DNA of 64,000 nucleotides from Mycobacterium sp. GA-1285 (GTDB lineage: Bacteria; Actinomycetota; Actinomycetes; Mycobacteriales; Mycobacteriaceae), in the NCBI RefSeq assembly GCF_001499905.1, contig NZ_LQIS01000002.1, positions 1-64,000 of the forward strand, in the 5' to 3' direction. Every line of letters starts with the position of its first letter. Position 1 is the stretch's first letter. The notes beneath the pieces are model-generated. The model was not told the origin of the DNA. It did no database searches and saw only the letters and a program-made list of their open reading frames with translations. Below, piece by piece: positions 44,568-54,631 of the stretch. The position numbers and the translations under genes are program-made.

Positions 44568-46052
44568 GTGGGCGAGGAAGTGAAGGGCACCGGTTACACC
44601 GGCGCGCACCGCCGGGAGTACCGCCGCAAGGTGCAGCAGTGCCTCGACGTCTTCGAAACCATGCTCGCCCGGTCGAGCTTCGACTTCGAGCGGCCGCTGA
44701 CCGGGATGGAGATCGAGTGCAATCTCGTCGACTCGGCGTATCAGCCCGCGATGAGCAACGCCGAGGTCCTGCAGGCGATCGCGGATCCGGCGTATCAGAC
44801 CGAGCTGGGCGCCTACAACATCGAATTCAACGTGCCGCCGCGGCGGCTACCCGGGCGTGCCGCCCTCGACCTGGAGACCGACGTTCGGGCGAGCCTGAAC
44901 GCGGCGGAGACGAAGGCCCACCGGCACGGCGCGCACATCGTGATGATCGGCATCCTGCCGACGTTGCTGCCCGAACACCTCGCGGGCCGCTGGATGAGCG
45001 AGTCGACGCGGTATCAGGCGCTCAACGACTCGATCTTCACCGCCCGCGGCGAGGACATCCTCATCGACATCGTCGGGCCGGAGCGGCTGAGCCTGCAGAC
45101 CGCCACGATCGCACCGGAGTCCGCGTGTACGAGCATGCAACTGCACCTTCAGGTGTCGCCGGCCGACTTCGCGCAGAACTGGAATGCCGCTCAGGTGCTC
45201 GCGGGTCCGCAAGTCGCGCTGGGCGCCAACTCCCCGTACTTCTTCGGCCACGAACTGTGGGCCGAGACGCGCATCGAGCTGTTCGCTCAGGCCACCGACA
45301 CCCGGCCCGACGAGCTCAAGGCGCAGGGCGTCCGGCCACGGGTGTGGTTCGGCGAGCGCTGGATCACGTCGATCTTCGACCTGTTCGAGGAGAACGTGCG
45401 CTACTTCCCGTCGCTGCTGCCCGAGCTGTCCGATGAAGACCCCGTCCGCGAGCTCGCCGAGGGCCGCACCCCCAGACTTTCCGAGCTGCGGCTGCACAAC
45501 GGCACCATCTACCGGTGGAACCGGCCGGTGTACGACGTCGTGAACGACCGTCCGCATCTGCGCGTGGAGAACCGCGTGCTGCCCGCCGGCCCGACGGTCG
45601 TCGACATGATGGCCAACGCCGCCTTCTACTACGGCACGCTGCGCACGCTGTCCGAGGAGGACCGGCCGCTGTGGACGAAGATGACTTTTGCTGCCGCGCA
45701 ACACAATTTCGTCGAGGCCGCCCAGCACGGTATGGATGCGCGGCTGTACTGGCCCGGCTTCGGCGAGGTGACCGCCGACGAGTTGGTGCTGCGCGAGTTG
45801 CTGCCCATGGCCGACGAGGGACTGCGCCGCTGGGAGGTCGCTGCCGAGGTGCGCGACCGGTATCTTGGCGTCATCGAGGGCCGCGCGAAGACCGGCCGCA
45901 ACGGCGCCACCTGGCAGGTCGCGACGGTGCGCGCGCTGCAGGAACGCGGTATGGCGCGGCCCGCCGCGCTCGCGGAGATGCTGCGCCGGTACTGCGCGCG
46001 GATGCACAGCAACGAACCCGTCCACACCTGGGACGAGGGATTCGAAGAGTGA
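44568..46052 (+). CDS. GCS2-type carboxylate-amine (glutamate-cysteine) ligase
   Basis: A 494-residue protein of the glutamate-cysteine ligase 2 family. Features are a GMEIECNLVDSAYQPA substrate/ATP segment, LGAYNIEFNVPPRRL, ESACTSMQLHLQVSPADF, PYFFGHELWAETRIELFAQATDTRP and a C-terminal LRVENRVLPAGPTVVDMMANAAFYYG. The EIE and GxH/R metal residues appear present. It is not EgtA, which is encoded separately at 50231-51526, so it probably makes another gamma-glutamyl or amide product. The GTG 44568 follows GACAAT at leaderless spacing; ATG 44553 is the alternative. It converges on egtE. Confidence 0.8.
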   Translation: MGEEVKGTGYTGAHRREYRRKVQQCLDVFETMLARSSFDFERPLTGMEIECNLVDSAYQPAMSNAEVLQAIADPAYQTELGAYNIEFNVPPRRLPGRAALDLETDVRASLNAAETKAHRHGAHIVMIGILPTLLPEHLAGRWMSESTRYQALNDSIFTARGEDILIDIVGPERLSLQTATIAPESACTSMQLHLQVSPADFAQNWNAAQVLAGPQVALGANSPYFFGHELWAETRIELFAQATDTRPDELKAQGVRPRVWFGERWITSIFDLFEENVRYFPSLLPELSDEDPVRELAEGRTPRLSELRLHNGTIYRWNRPVYDVVNDRPHLRVENRVLPAGPTVVDMMANAAFYYGTLRTLSEEDRPLWTKMTFAAAQHNFVEAAQHGMDARLYWPGFGEVTADELVLRELLPMADEGLRRWEVAAEVRDRYLGVIEGRAKTGRNGATWQVATVRALQERGMARPAALAEMLRRYCARMHSNEPVHTWDEGFEE

Positions 46053-46082
46053 GAGCGGCCGTGCGCCGGACCGGCTGACGCC

Positions 46083-47198
46083 TCACCCGGCGGCGGCCAG
46101 CGCCTCGGCGAACCGGGCGAGTTCGTCGTCGGTGACGTCGACGTGCGGTGACGCCCGCAACACCGGTGTCGTCATCTCGAACGGGGCGCGCTGCACATCG
46201 GCGTACGTGGTGACGATGCGGTGTTGTGCGATCAGCCAGTTGCGGACTTTCTGCGGATCGGCGCCGTCGGTGGGGACCAGCGTGGTGATCGCGGTCGGTT
46301 CGTCGTGCGGCTCGACGACCCGCCATCCCTCGAGGTCGGCCACCGCGTCGCGGGTCATCCGGCCCACCTCCACAAGCCGCGCCCGCAACCGGGCGGGGCC
46401 GTCGGCGAGATGTTCGCCCAGTGCCACCGAAAACCCTACGCGGGCAGCGATATTCGCCTCGCCATGCTCCAAGCGCTGCAGCACGGGCAAGGGCAGGTTC
46501 CACTCCGGCGGCGGTAGCCGGGGCCGCAGCCGCTCCGCCAGCTCGCGGTGAATCCCGAGGAATCCCACGCCGCGCGGCCCGGCGATCCACTTGCGCGACG
46601 AACCGTAGATCGCCGCCGGCGTGACCGCGCAGTCCAGATGCCCCAGCGCCTGCGCGGCGTCGACGACCAGCGGCACACCGAGCTCTGAGCACGTGGCCGC
46701 CAGTGCCGCCACCGGCTGTGCCAATCCGCGGTGGCTGGCCAATGCGGTCAGGTGCACCAGCGCCGGCGGGTCGGCGGCGAGTTGCCGCGCGGCAGCCTGG
46801 ACGTCGAGCCGGCCGTCGCCGTCGGCGGGCAGCGCGCGTACGGCGAAACCGTTGGCGGCCATGATCGCCAGGTTCGGCCCGTACTCGCCGGGCAGACACG
46901 CCAGCGTCCGCTCGCCGGGCCACGCCCCCAGAAGCAGGTCCAACGCGTTGTTGGCCCCGGTGCTGAACACGAAGTCGGCGCTCGCCAAGCCGGTCAGCGC
47001 GGCGAGCGCGGCGCGCCCGGCGTCCAGTACCGGTTCGGCAGCCTCGGCCGCGACGTAACCACCGACTTCGGCTTCGTGGCGCGCGTGCCGGGCGGCGGCG
47101 TCGATGACCGCGAGGCTCTGGCGGGAACAGGCCGCGCTGTCCATGTGCACTCCGGCCACCGCGGGCCGGGCCGAGCGCCACCGCTGAGCAAGGTTCAT
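46083..47198 (-). CDS. egtE: Ergothioneine biosynthesis PLP C-S lyase EgtE
   Basis: A 371-residue fold-type I PLP enzyme that cleaves the C-S bond of hercynylcysteine sulfoxide to give ergothioneine. The PLP lysine is in [18 protein letters not shown], and [13 protein letters not shown] holds the cofactor Asp. ATG 47198 overlaps the egtD stop as ATGA, so it closes the egtABCDE operon, which is transcribed in the order egtA, B, C, D, E. Its 3' end faces the GCS2-type gene with 30 nt between. The Rv3700c counterpart is expected in this place. Confidence 0.92.
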   Translation of the reverse strand: MNLAQRWRSARPAVAGVHMDSAACSRQSLAVIDAAARHARHEAEVGGYVAAEAAEPVLDAGRAALAALTGLASADFVFSTGANNALDLLLGAWPGERTLACLPGEYGPNLAIMAANGFAVRALPADGDGRLDVQAAARQLAADPPALVHLTALASHRGLAQPVAALAATCSELGVPLVVDAAQALGHLDCAVTPAAIYGSSRKWIAGPRGVGFLGIHRELAERLRPRLPPPEWNLPLPVLQRLEHGEANIAARVGFSVALGEHLADGPARLRARLVEVGRMTRDAVADLEGWRVVEPHDEPTAITTLVPTDGADPQKVRNWLIAQHRIVTTYADVQRAPFEMTTPVLRASPHVDVTDDELARFAEALAAAG

Positions 47199-48160
47199 TT
47201 CGTCGACAGCGACAGTCCGAAGTCGCCGGCGGCGTCGGTCCACCAGTGCGTCATTCGGAGGCCGGCGGCGGCGAGTTCGGCTTCGACGCCCTCGCGCCGG
47301 AACTTGCACGACACCTCGGTCAGCATCGCCTCACCGGCCGCGAACTCGACCGTCAGCTCCAGGTCGCGCACGTGCACGCGTTGCGCGTCGGTGGCGCGCA
47401 GCCACATCTCGATGCGCTCTTCGTTGGCATTCCACACCGCGACGTGTTCGAACTTCTCGAGGTTGAAATCAGCGTGCAGCTCGCGGTTGACGACCGCGAG
47501 CACGTTGCGGTTGAAGCGCGCGGTCACGCCCGCGCCGTCGTCGTATGCCCGCACCAGGCGTTCGGCGTCTTTCACCAGGTCGGTGCCCAGCAGCAGGCTG
47601 TCACCGGGTCGCAGCGTGTCGGACAGGGCGGCCAGGAAGTCGGCGCGCGGACCGGCGGTGAGGTTACCGATCGTCGAGCCGAGGAATGCGATCAGGCGGC
47701 GCCCGACGCGGGGAATCGTGTCCAGGTGCTTCTCGAAATCCCCGCAGACGGCCTCGATCTCGAGTCCGGGATACTCGCCCGCAAGGGCCGAACCCGCCGC
47801 GGCGAGCACAGTGGCGTCGACGTCGAACGGAATGAACCGGCGTAACGACCCGCGGTGTTGTAACGCATCGAGCAGCATGCGGGTCTTCTCCGAGGTGCCG
47901 CTGCCGAGCTCCACCAGCGTGTCGGCCCCCGAAGCCGCGGCGATCTGCGCCGACCGGGCCTCGAGGATCTCGGCTTCCGCTCGGGTCGGGTAGTACTCGG
48001 GCAGCCGGGTGATCTGTTCGAACAACTCGCTGCCCACCGCATCGTAGAACCACTTCGGCGGCAACGACTTCGGCGTCTGCGTCAAGCCGTCCAGCACGTC
48101 GCGGCGCAGCGCGGTCGCTGCCGAGCTCGCGGACAGGTGGTTCGACAGTGACACCGTCAT
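47195..48160 (-). CDS. egtD: Histidine N-alpha-methyltransferase EgtD
   Basis: A 321-residue SAM-dependent enzyme that trimethylates histidine to hercynine, the first committed ergothioneine step. The SAM loop is [21 protein letters not shown], with [10 protein letters not shown] and FLGSTIGNL further on; the substrate region [24 protein letters not shown] is a family hallmark. The C-terminal domain includes [29 protein letters not shown]. Length matches M. tuberculosis EgtD (Rv3701c). It is coupled to egtC and egtE by ATGA overlaps. Confidence 0.95.
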   Translation of the reverse strand: MTVSLSNHLSASSAATALRRDVLDGLTQTPKSLPPKWFYDAVGSELFEQITRLPEYYPTRAEAEILEARSAQIAAASGADTLVELGSGTSEKTRMLLDALQHRGSLRRFIPFDVDATVLAAAGSALAGEYPGLEIEAVCGDFEKHLDTIPRVGRRLIAFLGSTIGNLTAGPRADFLAALSDTLRPGDSLLLGTDLVKDAERLVRAYDDGAGVTARFNRNVLAVVNRELHADFNLEKFEHVAVWNANEERIEMWLRATDAQRVHVRDLELTVEFAAGEAMLTEVSCKFRREGVEAELAAAGLRMTHWWTDAAGDFGLSLSTK

Positions 48161-48849
48161 GACGAGCCTTTCAGTGCAACCGATTGCACGCGTGAAGACG
48201 TGACCTCGACGAGGTGACGGTCCGGGATCTCCTCCCAGCCCGGGTCGTCGTCGAACGGTTCGCTGGCCAGTACGACACCGTCCGGGCGACGAAGCACCGA
48301 CAGCGTATCCCCCCACGTGGTGGCGAGCAGTCGTGATCCGTTGCCCGCCAGGATGTTCAGCCGTGCGTTGGGGTCTGCCGCGGCGACGTCGACGACCGTC
48401 TCGCCGAGCGAATCCAGCCCGCGATCGAAGATCAGCGCCGCGAGCAGAGCGCTGTCGTTCGTGGACTCGGCGGTGGCCGTCATCGGGAGGACGGCGCGGT
48501 CGACCAGACCGTTGTGGGAGAGCAGCCAGTGTCCGTCGGTGAACGGCGCAACGGCCGTCGCCTCGATCGGCATGCCGATGCTCGCGGAACGCACCGCAGC
48601 GACGATACAACCGCTGCGCAGTGCGGGCGCAACCGAGGCGAGCGAGGCGTCCGCCCACATCGGCGTCGCGCTGCGCCAGCGCCGCGGCGTCTGGCCGTCG
48701 AAGAAGCCCACTCCCCACCCGTCGGCGTTCATCAACCCGTGCTTCTGCCTGCGAGGCGAATACGATTGCACTAGAAGGCCATTGGCGGGCTCGAGGATCA
48801 ACGACGCCACCGAGGCCGGTTCACCGAGCCACCCGAGATGCCTGCACAT
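48157..48849 (-). CDS. egtC: Gamma-glutamyl hydrolase EgtC
   Basis: A 230-residue class II glutamine-amidotransferase-like Ntn hydrolase that removes the gamma-glutamyl group from the hercynyl-gamma-glutamylcysteine sulfoxide intermediate. The catalytic Cys2 follows the start in MCRHLGWLG, and [10 protein letters not shown] and [13 protein letters not shown] are family motifs. The ATG at 48849, not the TTG at 48852, must be the start because cysteine must follow methionine. The egtB TGA overlaps this ATG by one base (TGATG). Confidence 0.93.
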   Translation of the reverse strand: MCRHLGWLGEPASVASLILEPANGLLVQSYSPRRQKHGLMNADGWGVGFFDGQTPRRWRSATPMWADASLASVAPALRSGCIVAAVRSASIGMPIEATAVAPFTDGHWLLSHNGLVDRAVLPMTATAESTNDSALLAALIFDRGLDSLGETVVDVAAADPNARLNILAGNGSRLLATTWGDTLSVLRRPDGVVLASEPFDDDPGWEEIPDRHLVEVTSSRVQSVALKGSS

Positions 48850-50234
48850 CAAATGTTCTCTCTTCGCGCAACCGGCTCATCGCCAGCATTTCCTCTTCGC
48901 GCAAGCGGCTCATCGCCAGCATTTGCTCTTCGCGCAAGCGGCTCATCGCCGACGTCCCAGGCCAGCCGCACGCCGGAGAAGATCTGGCGCCTGATCGGGT
49001 GGTCCCAATTGCGGAAACTGGGCCGCAGGATGTTGGGCGCGACCGCCCACGATCCACCGCGCAGCACTTTGTAGTCGCCAGCCCCCACGCCTTCGAAGAA
49101 GGGCTGCGAGTAGCGCTCGTAAATCATCGGCGTGAATCCCGGCCACGGGCGCAGTGGCGACGTCGTCCACTCCCACACATCGCCCAGCATCTGTTCGGCA
49201 CCGTAGGCCGATGCGCCGGCCGGGTAGGCGCCGACGGGTGCGGGCCGCAGCGCGTCGCCGCCGAGGTTGGCCAGCGCATCGGTGGGTTCGGTTGCGCCCC
49301 AAGGGTAACGGCGGCGTGCGCCGACCGCCGGGTCCCATGCGCAGGCCTTCTCCCATTCCACTTCGGTGGGCAGCCGGGCCCCCGCCCAGGCGGCGTAGGC
49401 CTCGGCTTCGAAGAAGGTGACGTGCTGGACCGGCTCGGAATCGGGGATCTCCTCGACGTGACCGAACCGGATACGGGTGCCGTCCGGATTCCAGAACTGC
49501 GGCGCGCGCAGACCCGCTTCGGTCCGATGCTGCCAACCGCGATCCGACCACCATCGGGGATCGTCGTATCCGCCGTCGTCGATGAACTCGCGCCACTCGC
49601 CGTTGGTGACCGGGACGCGGCCGATGCGGAAGGCGGGCACGTCGACGATGTGTGCCGGCCGTTCGTTGTCCAGTGAGTACGGTTCTGTGGTCGCGTCGAC
49701 GCCGAGGACGAACTCGCCACCGGGCACCACCACCGAGGTGCCCGCGACGTCCGGGCGGCCCTCGGGCAGCGGTGTTCCTGTGTCGAGCAGCGGTGGGCCG
49801 CTTCGCAGGTTGAGCGCCTGCAGCATGGTTTCGTCGTGCTGGTTCTCGTGGCTGATCACCAGGCCGTAGGCGAAACCGGGCTCGTCGTCGGGTAGGACGT
49901 CCAGCGCGTCGAGCACCATGCCCCGCACCGTCGCGCAATACGCCCTGGCGTCCGACGGCGGGAGCAGCGGCAGGTTCGCGCGGCTGGCGCGGGAGTTGAC
50001 GAACGCGTCGTAGAGACGTTCGACGTCCGGGCGCAGCAAGCCGGGCCGGTCGGGGTTGCCGTCGCGCAGCAGCCACAGCTCCTCTTGCTGCCCGATGTGC
50101 GCGAGGTCCCACACCAACGGGCTCATCAGCGGGCTGTACTGGCGGGCGAGCTCGGCGTCGTCGAAGTCGACGAGGCGCAGCGTGCGCCGGCGGGCCGTGG
50201 TGAGTTCGCGCGCGATGGTTTCGCGAGGTGTCAC
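48849..50234 (-). CDS. egtB: Ergothioneine sulfoxide synthase EgtB
   Basis: A 461-residue non-heme iron enzyme joining hercynine with gamma-glutamylcysteine using oxygen. It has a DinB-like N-terminal domain and a formylglycine-generating-enzyme-like C-terminal domain. Iron-binding His residues are in [16 protein letters not shown] and [40 protein letters not shown] and [23 protein letters not shown] are FGE-like motifs. It is about 33 residues longer than M. smegmatis EgtB because of a C-terminal tail of three 11-residue repeats ([11 protein letters not shown] type). GTG 50234 overlaps the egtA stop. Confidence 0.93.
   Translation of the reverse strand: MTPRETIARELTTARRRTLRLVDFDDAELARQYSPLMSPLVWDLAHIGQQEELWLLRDGNPDRPGLLRPDVERLYDAFVNSRASRANLPLLPPSDARAYCATVRGMVLDALDVLPDDEPGFAYGLVISHENQHDETMLQALNLRSGPPLLDTGTPLPEGRPDVAGTSVVVPGGEFVLGVDATTEPYSLDNERPAHIVDVPAFRIGRVPVTNGEWREFIDDGGYDDPRWWSDRGWQHRTEAGLRAPQFWNPDGTRIRFGHVEEIPDSEPVQHVTFFEAEAYAAWAGARLPTEVEWEKACAWDPAVGARRRYPWGATEPTDALANLGGDALRPAPVGAYPAGASAYGAEQMLGDVWEWTTSPLRPWPGFTPMIYERYSQPFFEGVGAGDYKVLRGGSWAVAPNILRPSFRNWDHPIRRQIFSGVRLAWDVGDEPLARRANAGDEPLARRGNAGDEPVARRENI
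48856..48950. repeat. 33-bp tandem repeat at the end of egtB
   Basis: Three copies, at 48856-48888, 48889-48921 and 48922-48950 (the last 29 bp), with core CTCTTCGCGCAAGCGGCTCAT. They are in frame with EgtB and encode its tail. The reverse strand of each copy also contains ATGAGC, but no ribosome site. Confidence 0.85.
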
Positions 50235-51526
50235 AGTTCCCCTCGTGCCAGTTGCGTGACCGCGGGCGCGATCCCGTGTTGTGCGGCGCGGTCGCGGAAG
50301 TCGTCGGCCGGACACCGTCCCTGTTCGACCGAACGCACCAACCGGCGCATCGATTCCTCGAGTTCGGCAGGCGCTCGTTCCGCGGCCAGGCCCACGCACC
50401 GTTCGGCAGCGGCCTGCAACCGGCGATCGGCCAGTCCGAGGTGGGCCGCCTCATCCCAAGCGGCGGCGACGGGTTCGGTGGCTTCCGCGGCGAGGTCGGC
50501 TGCCGTCGGGTCGTCGAGCAGGGTGGTGAGCGTGAACGCGATCGCAGGCCAGACGGTGTCCGGCACGCTGTCGAGATAGCGGATCTCGAGCCACTTGCGC
50601 GGTCGGACCGGAGGGAACAGCGTGGTCAGGTGATAGTCGAGATCGGCAGCGGTGGGACGGCGGCCGCCGAGTGCCACCCTCCCGTCGGCCCAGTCGGCGA
50701 ACGGCACCCAGTCCGGGACCGGTTCGGCATCGGCACCAGCACCGGCAGTGTTGACCAGCATCACCGGAGCCTTCAGCGCGTACTGTGCCCAGTCGCCGGC
50801 TGGGTCCTCCCCGTTCCCGCCGAGGATCGGGCCGCAGCGGGCCGAATCCAGTTGGCCCCACACGCGTTGCCGCGCCGACTGCCAGCCGGTGTCTTCTCCG
50901 CTCAGCAGCGGTGAATTCGCGGTGATCGCGATCATCGTCGGCCCGAGCGCATGCGCGAGCCGGACCCGGTCCGCCCAGCCGTCACGTGGGCCCGCGTCGA
51001 GATTGACCTGAATCGAAGCCGTCGAGGTCATCATCGCCGCAGCGGCGGCGGCGGTGCCGCTGGCCGCGAAGAAGGTTTCCATAGCGCGGTAGCGCGCGCC
51101 TGGATTGACGCGCTTCGGAGGCCGCAGCGGATCGGCGCCCAGCAACACCAGTCCGAACCCGGCGCCCGCGAACGCCGCGCGCAGCACCGTCCGGTCGGCG
51201 ACCATCGCATCGATCGCCGCGAGCGCGCCCGGTAGCGGCGGACCGGACAACTCGACGGCGCCGCCGGGTTCGACGGTGACCCTGCTGCCGCCCGGTAGTG
51301 GTGGCAGGCCGGCGATGGTGGCGGTGAGCTCATCCCAGCCGGGCCTGCGCGCGGGATCGGTCAGGTCGAAACAGTGCGCCTCGATCTCGAGCCCCACCTG
51401 GCCCACCGGGCCGTCGCGCAGACATCCGGCGGCGACGTGGAGAGCCGCGGCGTTCGCGCCGGTCAGCTCGGTACAGGGGCTCGGCGGCGGGTGCGCGTCC
51501 ACTTCGGACGTGATGGTGAAGGTCAT
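50231..51526 (-). CDS. egtA: Glutamate-cysteine ligase EgtA (GshA-like)
   Basis: A 431-residue ligase making gamma-glutamylcysteine, the sulfur donor for EgtB. It has [14 protein letters not shown] (EIE substrate/metal motif), [54 protein letters not shown] and [12 protein letters not shown], all typical of the actinobacterial EgtA type. Length equals that of M. tuberculosis Rv3704c (432). ATG 51526 has AAGGGG upstream at 9-nt spacing; an ATG at 51535 abuts the AAGGGG and is unlikely. It is the first gene of egtABCDE. Confidence 0.93.
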   Translation of the reverse strand: MTFTITSEVDAHPPPSPCTELTGANAAALHVAAGCLRDGPVGQVGLEIEAHCFDLTDPARRPGWDELTATIAGLPPLPGGSRVTVEPGGAVELSGPPLPGALAAIDAMVADRTVLRAAFAGAGFGLVLLGADPLRPPKRVNPGARYRAMETFFAASGTAAAAAAMMTSTASIQVNLDAGPRDGWADRVRLAHALGPTMIAITANSPLLSGEDTGWQSARQRVWGQLDSARCGPILGGNGEDPAGDWAQYALKAPVMLVNTAGAGADAEPVPDWVPFADWADGRVALGGRRPTAADLDYHLTTLFPPVRPRKWLEIRYLDSVPDTVWPAIAFTLTTLLDDPTAADLAAEATEPVAAAWDEAAHLGLADRRLQAAAERCVGLAAERAPAELEESMRRLVRSVEQGRCPADDFRDRAAQHGIAPAVTQLARGEL

Positions 51527-51649
51527 TGCAACCATCCCCTTCCGGGAGTGGACCGCTCGCCGCCTTCAACTATCTTCCAGACCGGACCGACAAGTCTCGC
51601 GGTTTTCCGATGACGCCTTCGTTACGAGTACCTGTACACCGCCCGGGGG

Positions 51650-52300
51650 TTACTGGCCGAGGGTGTTCTGCATCGCGCCGGCCAGCGCATTCACCGCCGG
51701 CCCGCCGTTGCCCGACTGGCAGACCTTCGCCTGCAGCAGGACGTTCTCACGCTTGCGGGTGGTGGTGAAGCAGCGCCGGTCCGTGCCCGCCTCCTGTTTG
51801 ACCCAGTCGGCGTCCGTCGCCGTGGCGGGCCCGCCGGTGAAGGTCCACACCTGGGTCGTGAAGTTGTCCAGGTGCATCGCGGTGGTCTGCCCGTTGCAGC
51901 CGACCGTGCGGTCCACGACGCGACGGAAGGCGCGGTCGGCGGCGTCGGTGGTCGCGAACACGCCGACCGCTTGTTTGACCAGATGCGTGGCATCCGTCGG
52001 TGACTCCTGCGTCACCGCACCGTTGAACGACGCGAGATCCGGGTCGGCGTACACGTCGGGCAGGCCGATGTCCGCCCAGTTGTTGCACGCCGGAAGTTCG
52101 ACCGAGAAGGTCTGCACCGGCTCGGTGAACACCGACTCGAATCGCATTGTGGCGCCGACGATATTGCCCACCGAGCCCTTCGGAAGCACGGCGTAGTTGA
52201 CGACGCCCGGATCCGAGGGGCGCGCGGCGGCGGGACCGGCGGGCGCCATGACCGACAGCCCGATGGCCACGCCGACGCCCGCCGCGGCGACCGCCCGCAC
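51650..52300 (-). CDS. Secreted PknH-C-like sensor-domain protein (Rv3705c-like)
   Basis: A 216-residue exported protein: signal peptide AGVGVAIGLSVMAPAGPAAA, then a domain like the extracellular sensor of PknH (DUF PF14032 type). Four cysteines in LPACNNWAD, RTVGCNGQ, DRRCFTTT and AKVCQSGN suggest two disulfides. The function and ligand are unknown. GTG 52300 is 4 nt after the Ohr stop region, so it is cotranscribed behind the Ohr gene. It matches Rv3705c by position. Confidence 0.82.
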   Translation of the reverse strand: MRAVAAAGVGVAIGLSVMAPAGPAAARPSDPGVVNYAVLPKGSVGNIVGATMRFESVFTEPVQTFSVELPACNNWADIGLPDVYADPDLASFNGAVTQESPTDATHLVKQAVGVFATTDAADRAFRRVVDRTVGCNGQTTAMHLDNFTTQVWTFTGGPATATDADWVKQEAGTDRRCFTTTRKRENVLLQAKVCQSGNGGPAVNALAGAMQNTLGQ

Positions 52301-52303
52301 CGG

Positions 52304-52732
52304 TCAGACCTTCGCGGACAACTTGACCTCGATGTTGCCGCGGGTGGCCTTCGAGTAGGGGCAGAAGTCGTGCGCCTTGGCCATCAGATCGTCGGCCACA
52401 CTCTGTTCGAGGCCGGGCAGGTAGCCGATCAGATGAGCCGTGAGCCCGAAGCCGCCGTCGGAGTCCGGCCCGAAGCCGACCTGCGCGGTGATCGAGGTGG
52501 CTTCGTCGATGTCGATCTTGTTGTTGCGGGCCTGCAGCCGCAACGCGCCGAGGAAGCATGCCGCATAACCCGACGAGAACAACAGCTCGGGGTTGACGCC
52601 TTCGCCGCTGCCGCCGAGCTCCTTGGGCGGACGGGTGTCGAGATCGATCTTGCCGTCGGAGGACCGGACGTGACCGTCACGGCCGCCCCCGGACGCGGTG
52701 GACTCTGCGGTGTACTTGACTTCAATGCTCAT
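52304..52732 (-). CDS. Organic hydroperoxide resistance protein (Ohr/OsmC family)
   Basis: A 142-residue Ohr-type peroxidase. The two catalytic cysteines are in SGYAACFLGALRLQ and AHDFCPYSKATRGNIEVKL, with RSSDGKIDLDTRPPKELGGSGEGVNPELLFSSGYAACF matching the Ohr rather than the OsmC subfamily. It reduces lipid and organic peroxides using a dithiol. ATG 52732 gives family length; the 17-residue upstream extension is poor. It is the first of a two-gene unit with the Rv3705c-like gene. Confidence 0.9.
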   Translation of the reverse strand: MSIEVKYTAESTASGGGRDGHVRSSDGKIDLDTRPPKELGGSGEGVNPELLFSSGYAACFLGALRLQARNNKIDIDEATSITAQVGFGPDSDGGFGLTAHLIGYLPGLEQSVADDLMAKAHDFCPYSKATRGNIEVKLSAKV

Positions 52733-52877
52733 GGGCTCGATCATGCCAGCCCACCCGCAGACGGCAAGCCGCCCGTCTCGCACACCGTCAACTCCCGGCT
52801 GGTGTGCATCCAGATCGTGGTTTCGGCAGTCTTGTGGCCCGATTGTCGATCTGAGTGCACACCAGACGGGAGAGGCG

Positions 52878-53255
52878 TTACGGGCGGGATGGCGCCGTCG
52901 TCGTCGGAGCCTCGGGGGACTGCGGCGGCTGGACCCCCGGCCCGTCGGCGCCCGGCCCGAACGGCGGACGCTGACCCTGCCCGCCCGGCATCATCGGGAA
53001 TCCCGGCGGCGGCCCGCGGTGGAAGATCGACACGTCGCGATCGTGGCCGCCGTGATGGCCACCGCGGTGGCCTCCGGAATGCGCGCCGAGGACGAAACCG
53101 GAGAAGAAGATCACCGCGACGATGAACACGACCCCGGCGACGATGCCCACCCATGCGGCGACGGCACCGAGCCTGGAGTGGCGCTGGACGACGTGGTCGT
53201 GCTGAGGTACTGCGGCCGCGGGGGCGGTCGCGGGTTCGGATGGTGTTTCGGTCAT
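52878..53255 (-). CDS. Proline/histidine-rich single-pass membrane protein (Rv3706c-like)
   Basis: A protein of about 125 residues: a short cytoplasmic region, one helix (GAVAAWVGIVAGVVFIVAVIFFSGFVLGA), then a His/Gly-rich stretch (HSGGHRGGHHGGHD) that could bind divalent metal, and a proline-rich tail (GPPPGFPMMPGG). A proline-rich hypothetical occurs at this position in M. tuberculosis (Rv3706c). ATG 53255 is chosen; ATG 53264 and 53267 are also in frame. Its function is unknown. Confidence 0.65.
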   Translation of the reverse strand: MTETPSEPATAPAAAVPQHDHVVQRHSRLGAVAAWVGIVAGVVFIVAVIFFSGFVLGAHSGGHRGGHHGGHDRDVSIFHRGPPPGFPMMPGGQGQRPPFGPGADGPGVQPPQSPEAPTTTAPSRP

Positions 53256-53398
53256 GTCTGCCATCATGCGAGCCGTCTCGATGAGCTCGTCATGTGCCAC
53301 CTATGAGCAGGCTGTGAAAAATCCGATTGACATCGAGCGAGCCCGCCGAATAGCTTCGACTACACGCGTTGTCAGTTGGCTGGAAGGGAACCGAGAGC

Positions 53399-54616
53399 AT
53401 GCAGCGCCGCATCCCGACCCGTCACCCCGAGCGGCCCCGTCCCGTCCCGGCCAGCATCCGCGTCATGGCCAAGGCGCTGGGCATCGGCGAACCCACACCT
53501 GCGCAGTGGCTCAGGCTGGGCGAGCGGCTGACCGTCGGCGACGAACCGATGGACCGCCTCGTCGAGTGGATGTCAGGCGTCGGTGTCAAACACACGCGGC
53601 CGTTGTTCGACCGGGCACTCACCTACGGAATCGATGCGGTTGCTGACGCCCCGGAACCGTTGCGGGAATTCTTCACAGCGGTGGAAACGCTGCCCGACTG
53701 GGTCGACCCGGTGAAGCTGCGCCGCGGGCAGCGGGCGCTGCGTCGCGGTGGTGCCGACGGCATGTACGTCGCACGCGACGTATCGCTTCTCGGCGGCTAC
53801 CAGTTCTCGGGCTTCAACAAGACGCTGCTGCGCACCGGGGCGCTCGAGAAGGGGTCGAACAAGCGCTTCGCCGAGACGATGCAGTGGGCGCTGGACGTCA
53901 TCTCCGACGGTGGTCTCGAGCACCTGGGCGCCGGTTACCGGTCCACCCTTCGGGTCCGGCTGATCCACGGACTGGTGCGCCGCCACGTAGGAGCGATGCC
54001 TGACTGGCGTGCCGATGAGTGGGGAGTGCCGATCAACCAGACGGATATGGCGGCGACGCTGATCGGCGCGCTCGTGGCACCCGCCGTCGGCGTCGTGGGG
54101 ATGGGAATCGTGTTGCGGCCGAAGGACTACGACGCCGTCGCCCACTTGACCCGCTATGTCGGATGGTTGATGGGCGTGGAGGACGAGTGGCTGCCGCGCG
54201 GGTTCCGCGACAGCATCCGCGTCCTCTATCACACCCTCGGCGCGCTCGCGGAACCCGACGAGTCGTCGAGGCAGCTGGCAGTTCCGATGGCCGACGACCC
54301 GCTGATCTGGCATTACGACTCCATGCCCGGCATTCGGCGTCGTATCGCACGCGCACAACATCTTTCGGTCACCAGCGGCTTCCTGGGACCGCGGACCATG
54401 CGGACACTGGGGCTGCGGCCGCATGTGCCGTGGTATCCGGTGCTGCGATTACCCGTGAACCTGAGCCGCAGCGTGGCCGCGGTCGCCCTGCCCGGCGGCA
54501 TCGCCAGGGCAACCGCCCGCGGCGACCGCGAGCACAAGGCGTTGATGCGGACGATCATCGGCGATTCCGGTGCCACCATCGGCGAATCCGCCGAGCACGT
54601 CAGCACCGTCGCCTGA
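53399..54616 (+). CDS. Oxygenase MpaB / Lcp-family protein (DUF2236)
   Basis: A 405-residue protein of the MpaB/Lcp superfamily. Lcp enzymes cleave rubber and MpaB acts in mycophenolic acid synthesis; both are heme b proteins. Candidate heme-related segments are DVSLLGGYQFSGFNKTLLRTGALEKG, RFAETMQWALDVISDGG and GYRSTLRVRLIHGLVRRHVG, which contains the R-x-x-T-x-x-x-x-x-x-H-like spacing. There is no signal peptide. ATG 53399 has GGAAGGGAACCGAGAG. It faces the giant secreted repeat protein gene with only 15 nt between. Confidence 0.8.
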   Translation: MQRRIPTRHPERPRPVPASIRVMAKALGIGEPTPAQWLRLGERLTVGDEPMDRLVEWMSGVGVKHTRPLFDRALTYGIDAVADAPEPLREFFTAVETLPDWVDPVKLRRGQRALRRGGADGMYVARDVSLLGGYQFSGFNKTLLRTGALEKGSNKRFAETMQWALDVISDGGLEHLGAGYRSTLRVRLIHGLVRRHVGAMPDWRADEWGVPINQTDMAATLIGALVAPAVGVVGMGIVLRPKDYDAVAHLTRYVGWLMGVEDEWLPRGFRDSIRVLYHTLGALAEPDESSRQLAVPMADDPLIWHYDSMPGIRRRIARAQHLSVTSGFLGPRTMRTLGLRPHVPWYPVLRLPVNLSRSVAAVALPGGIARATARGDREHKALMRTIIGDSGATIGESAEHVSTVA

Positions 54617-54631
54617 CCAGGGCGTAACCGG

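Noticed and set aside
48856..48950. Possible CRISPR array at the egtB end
   Set aside because: The units are contiguous, with no spacers, and are in frame as coding sequence.
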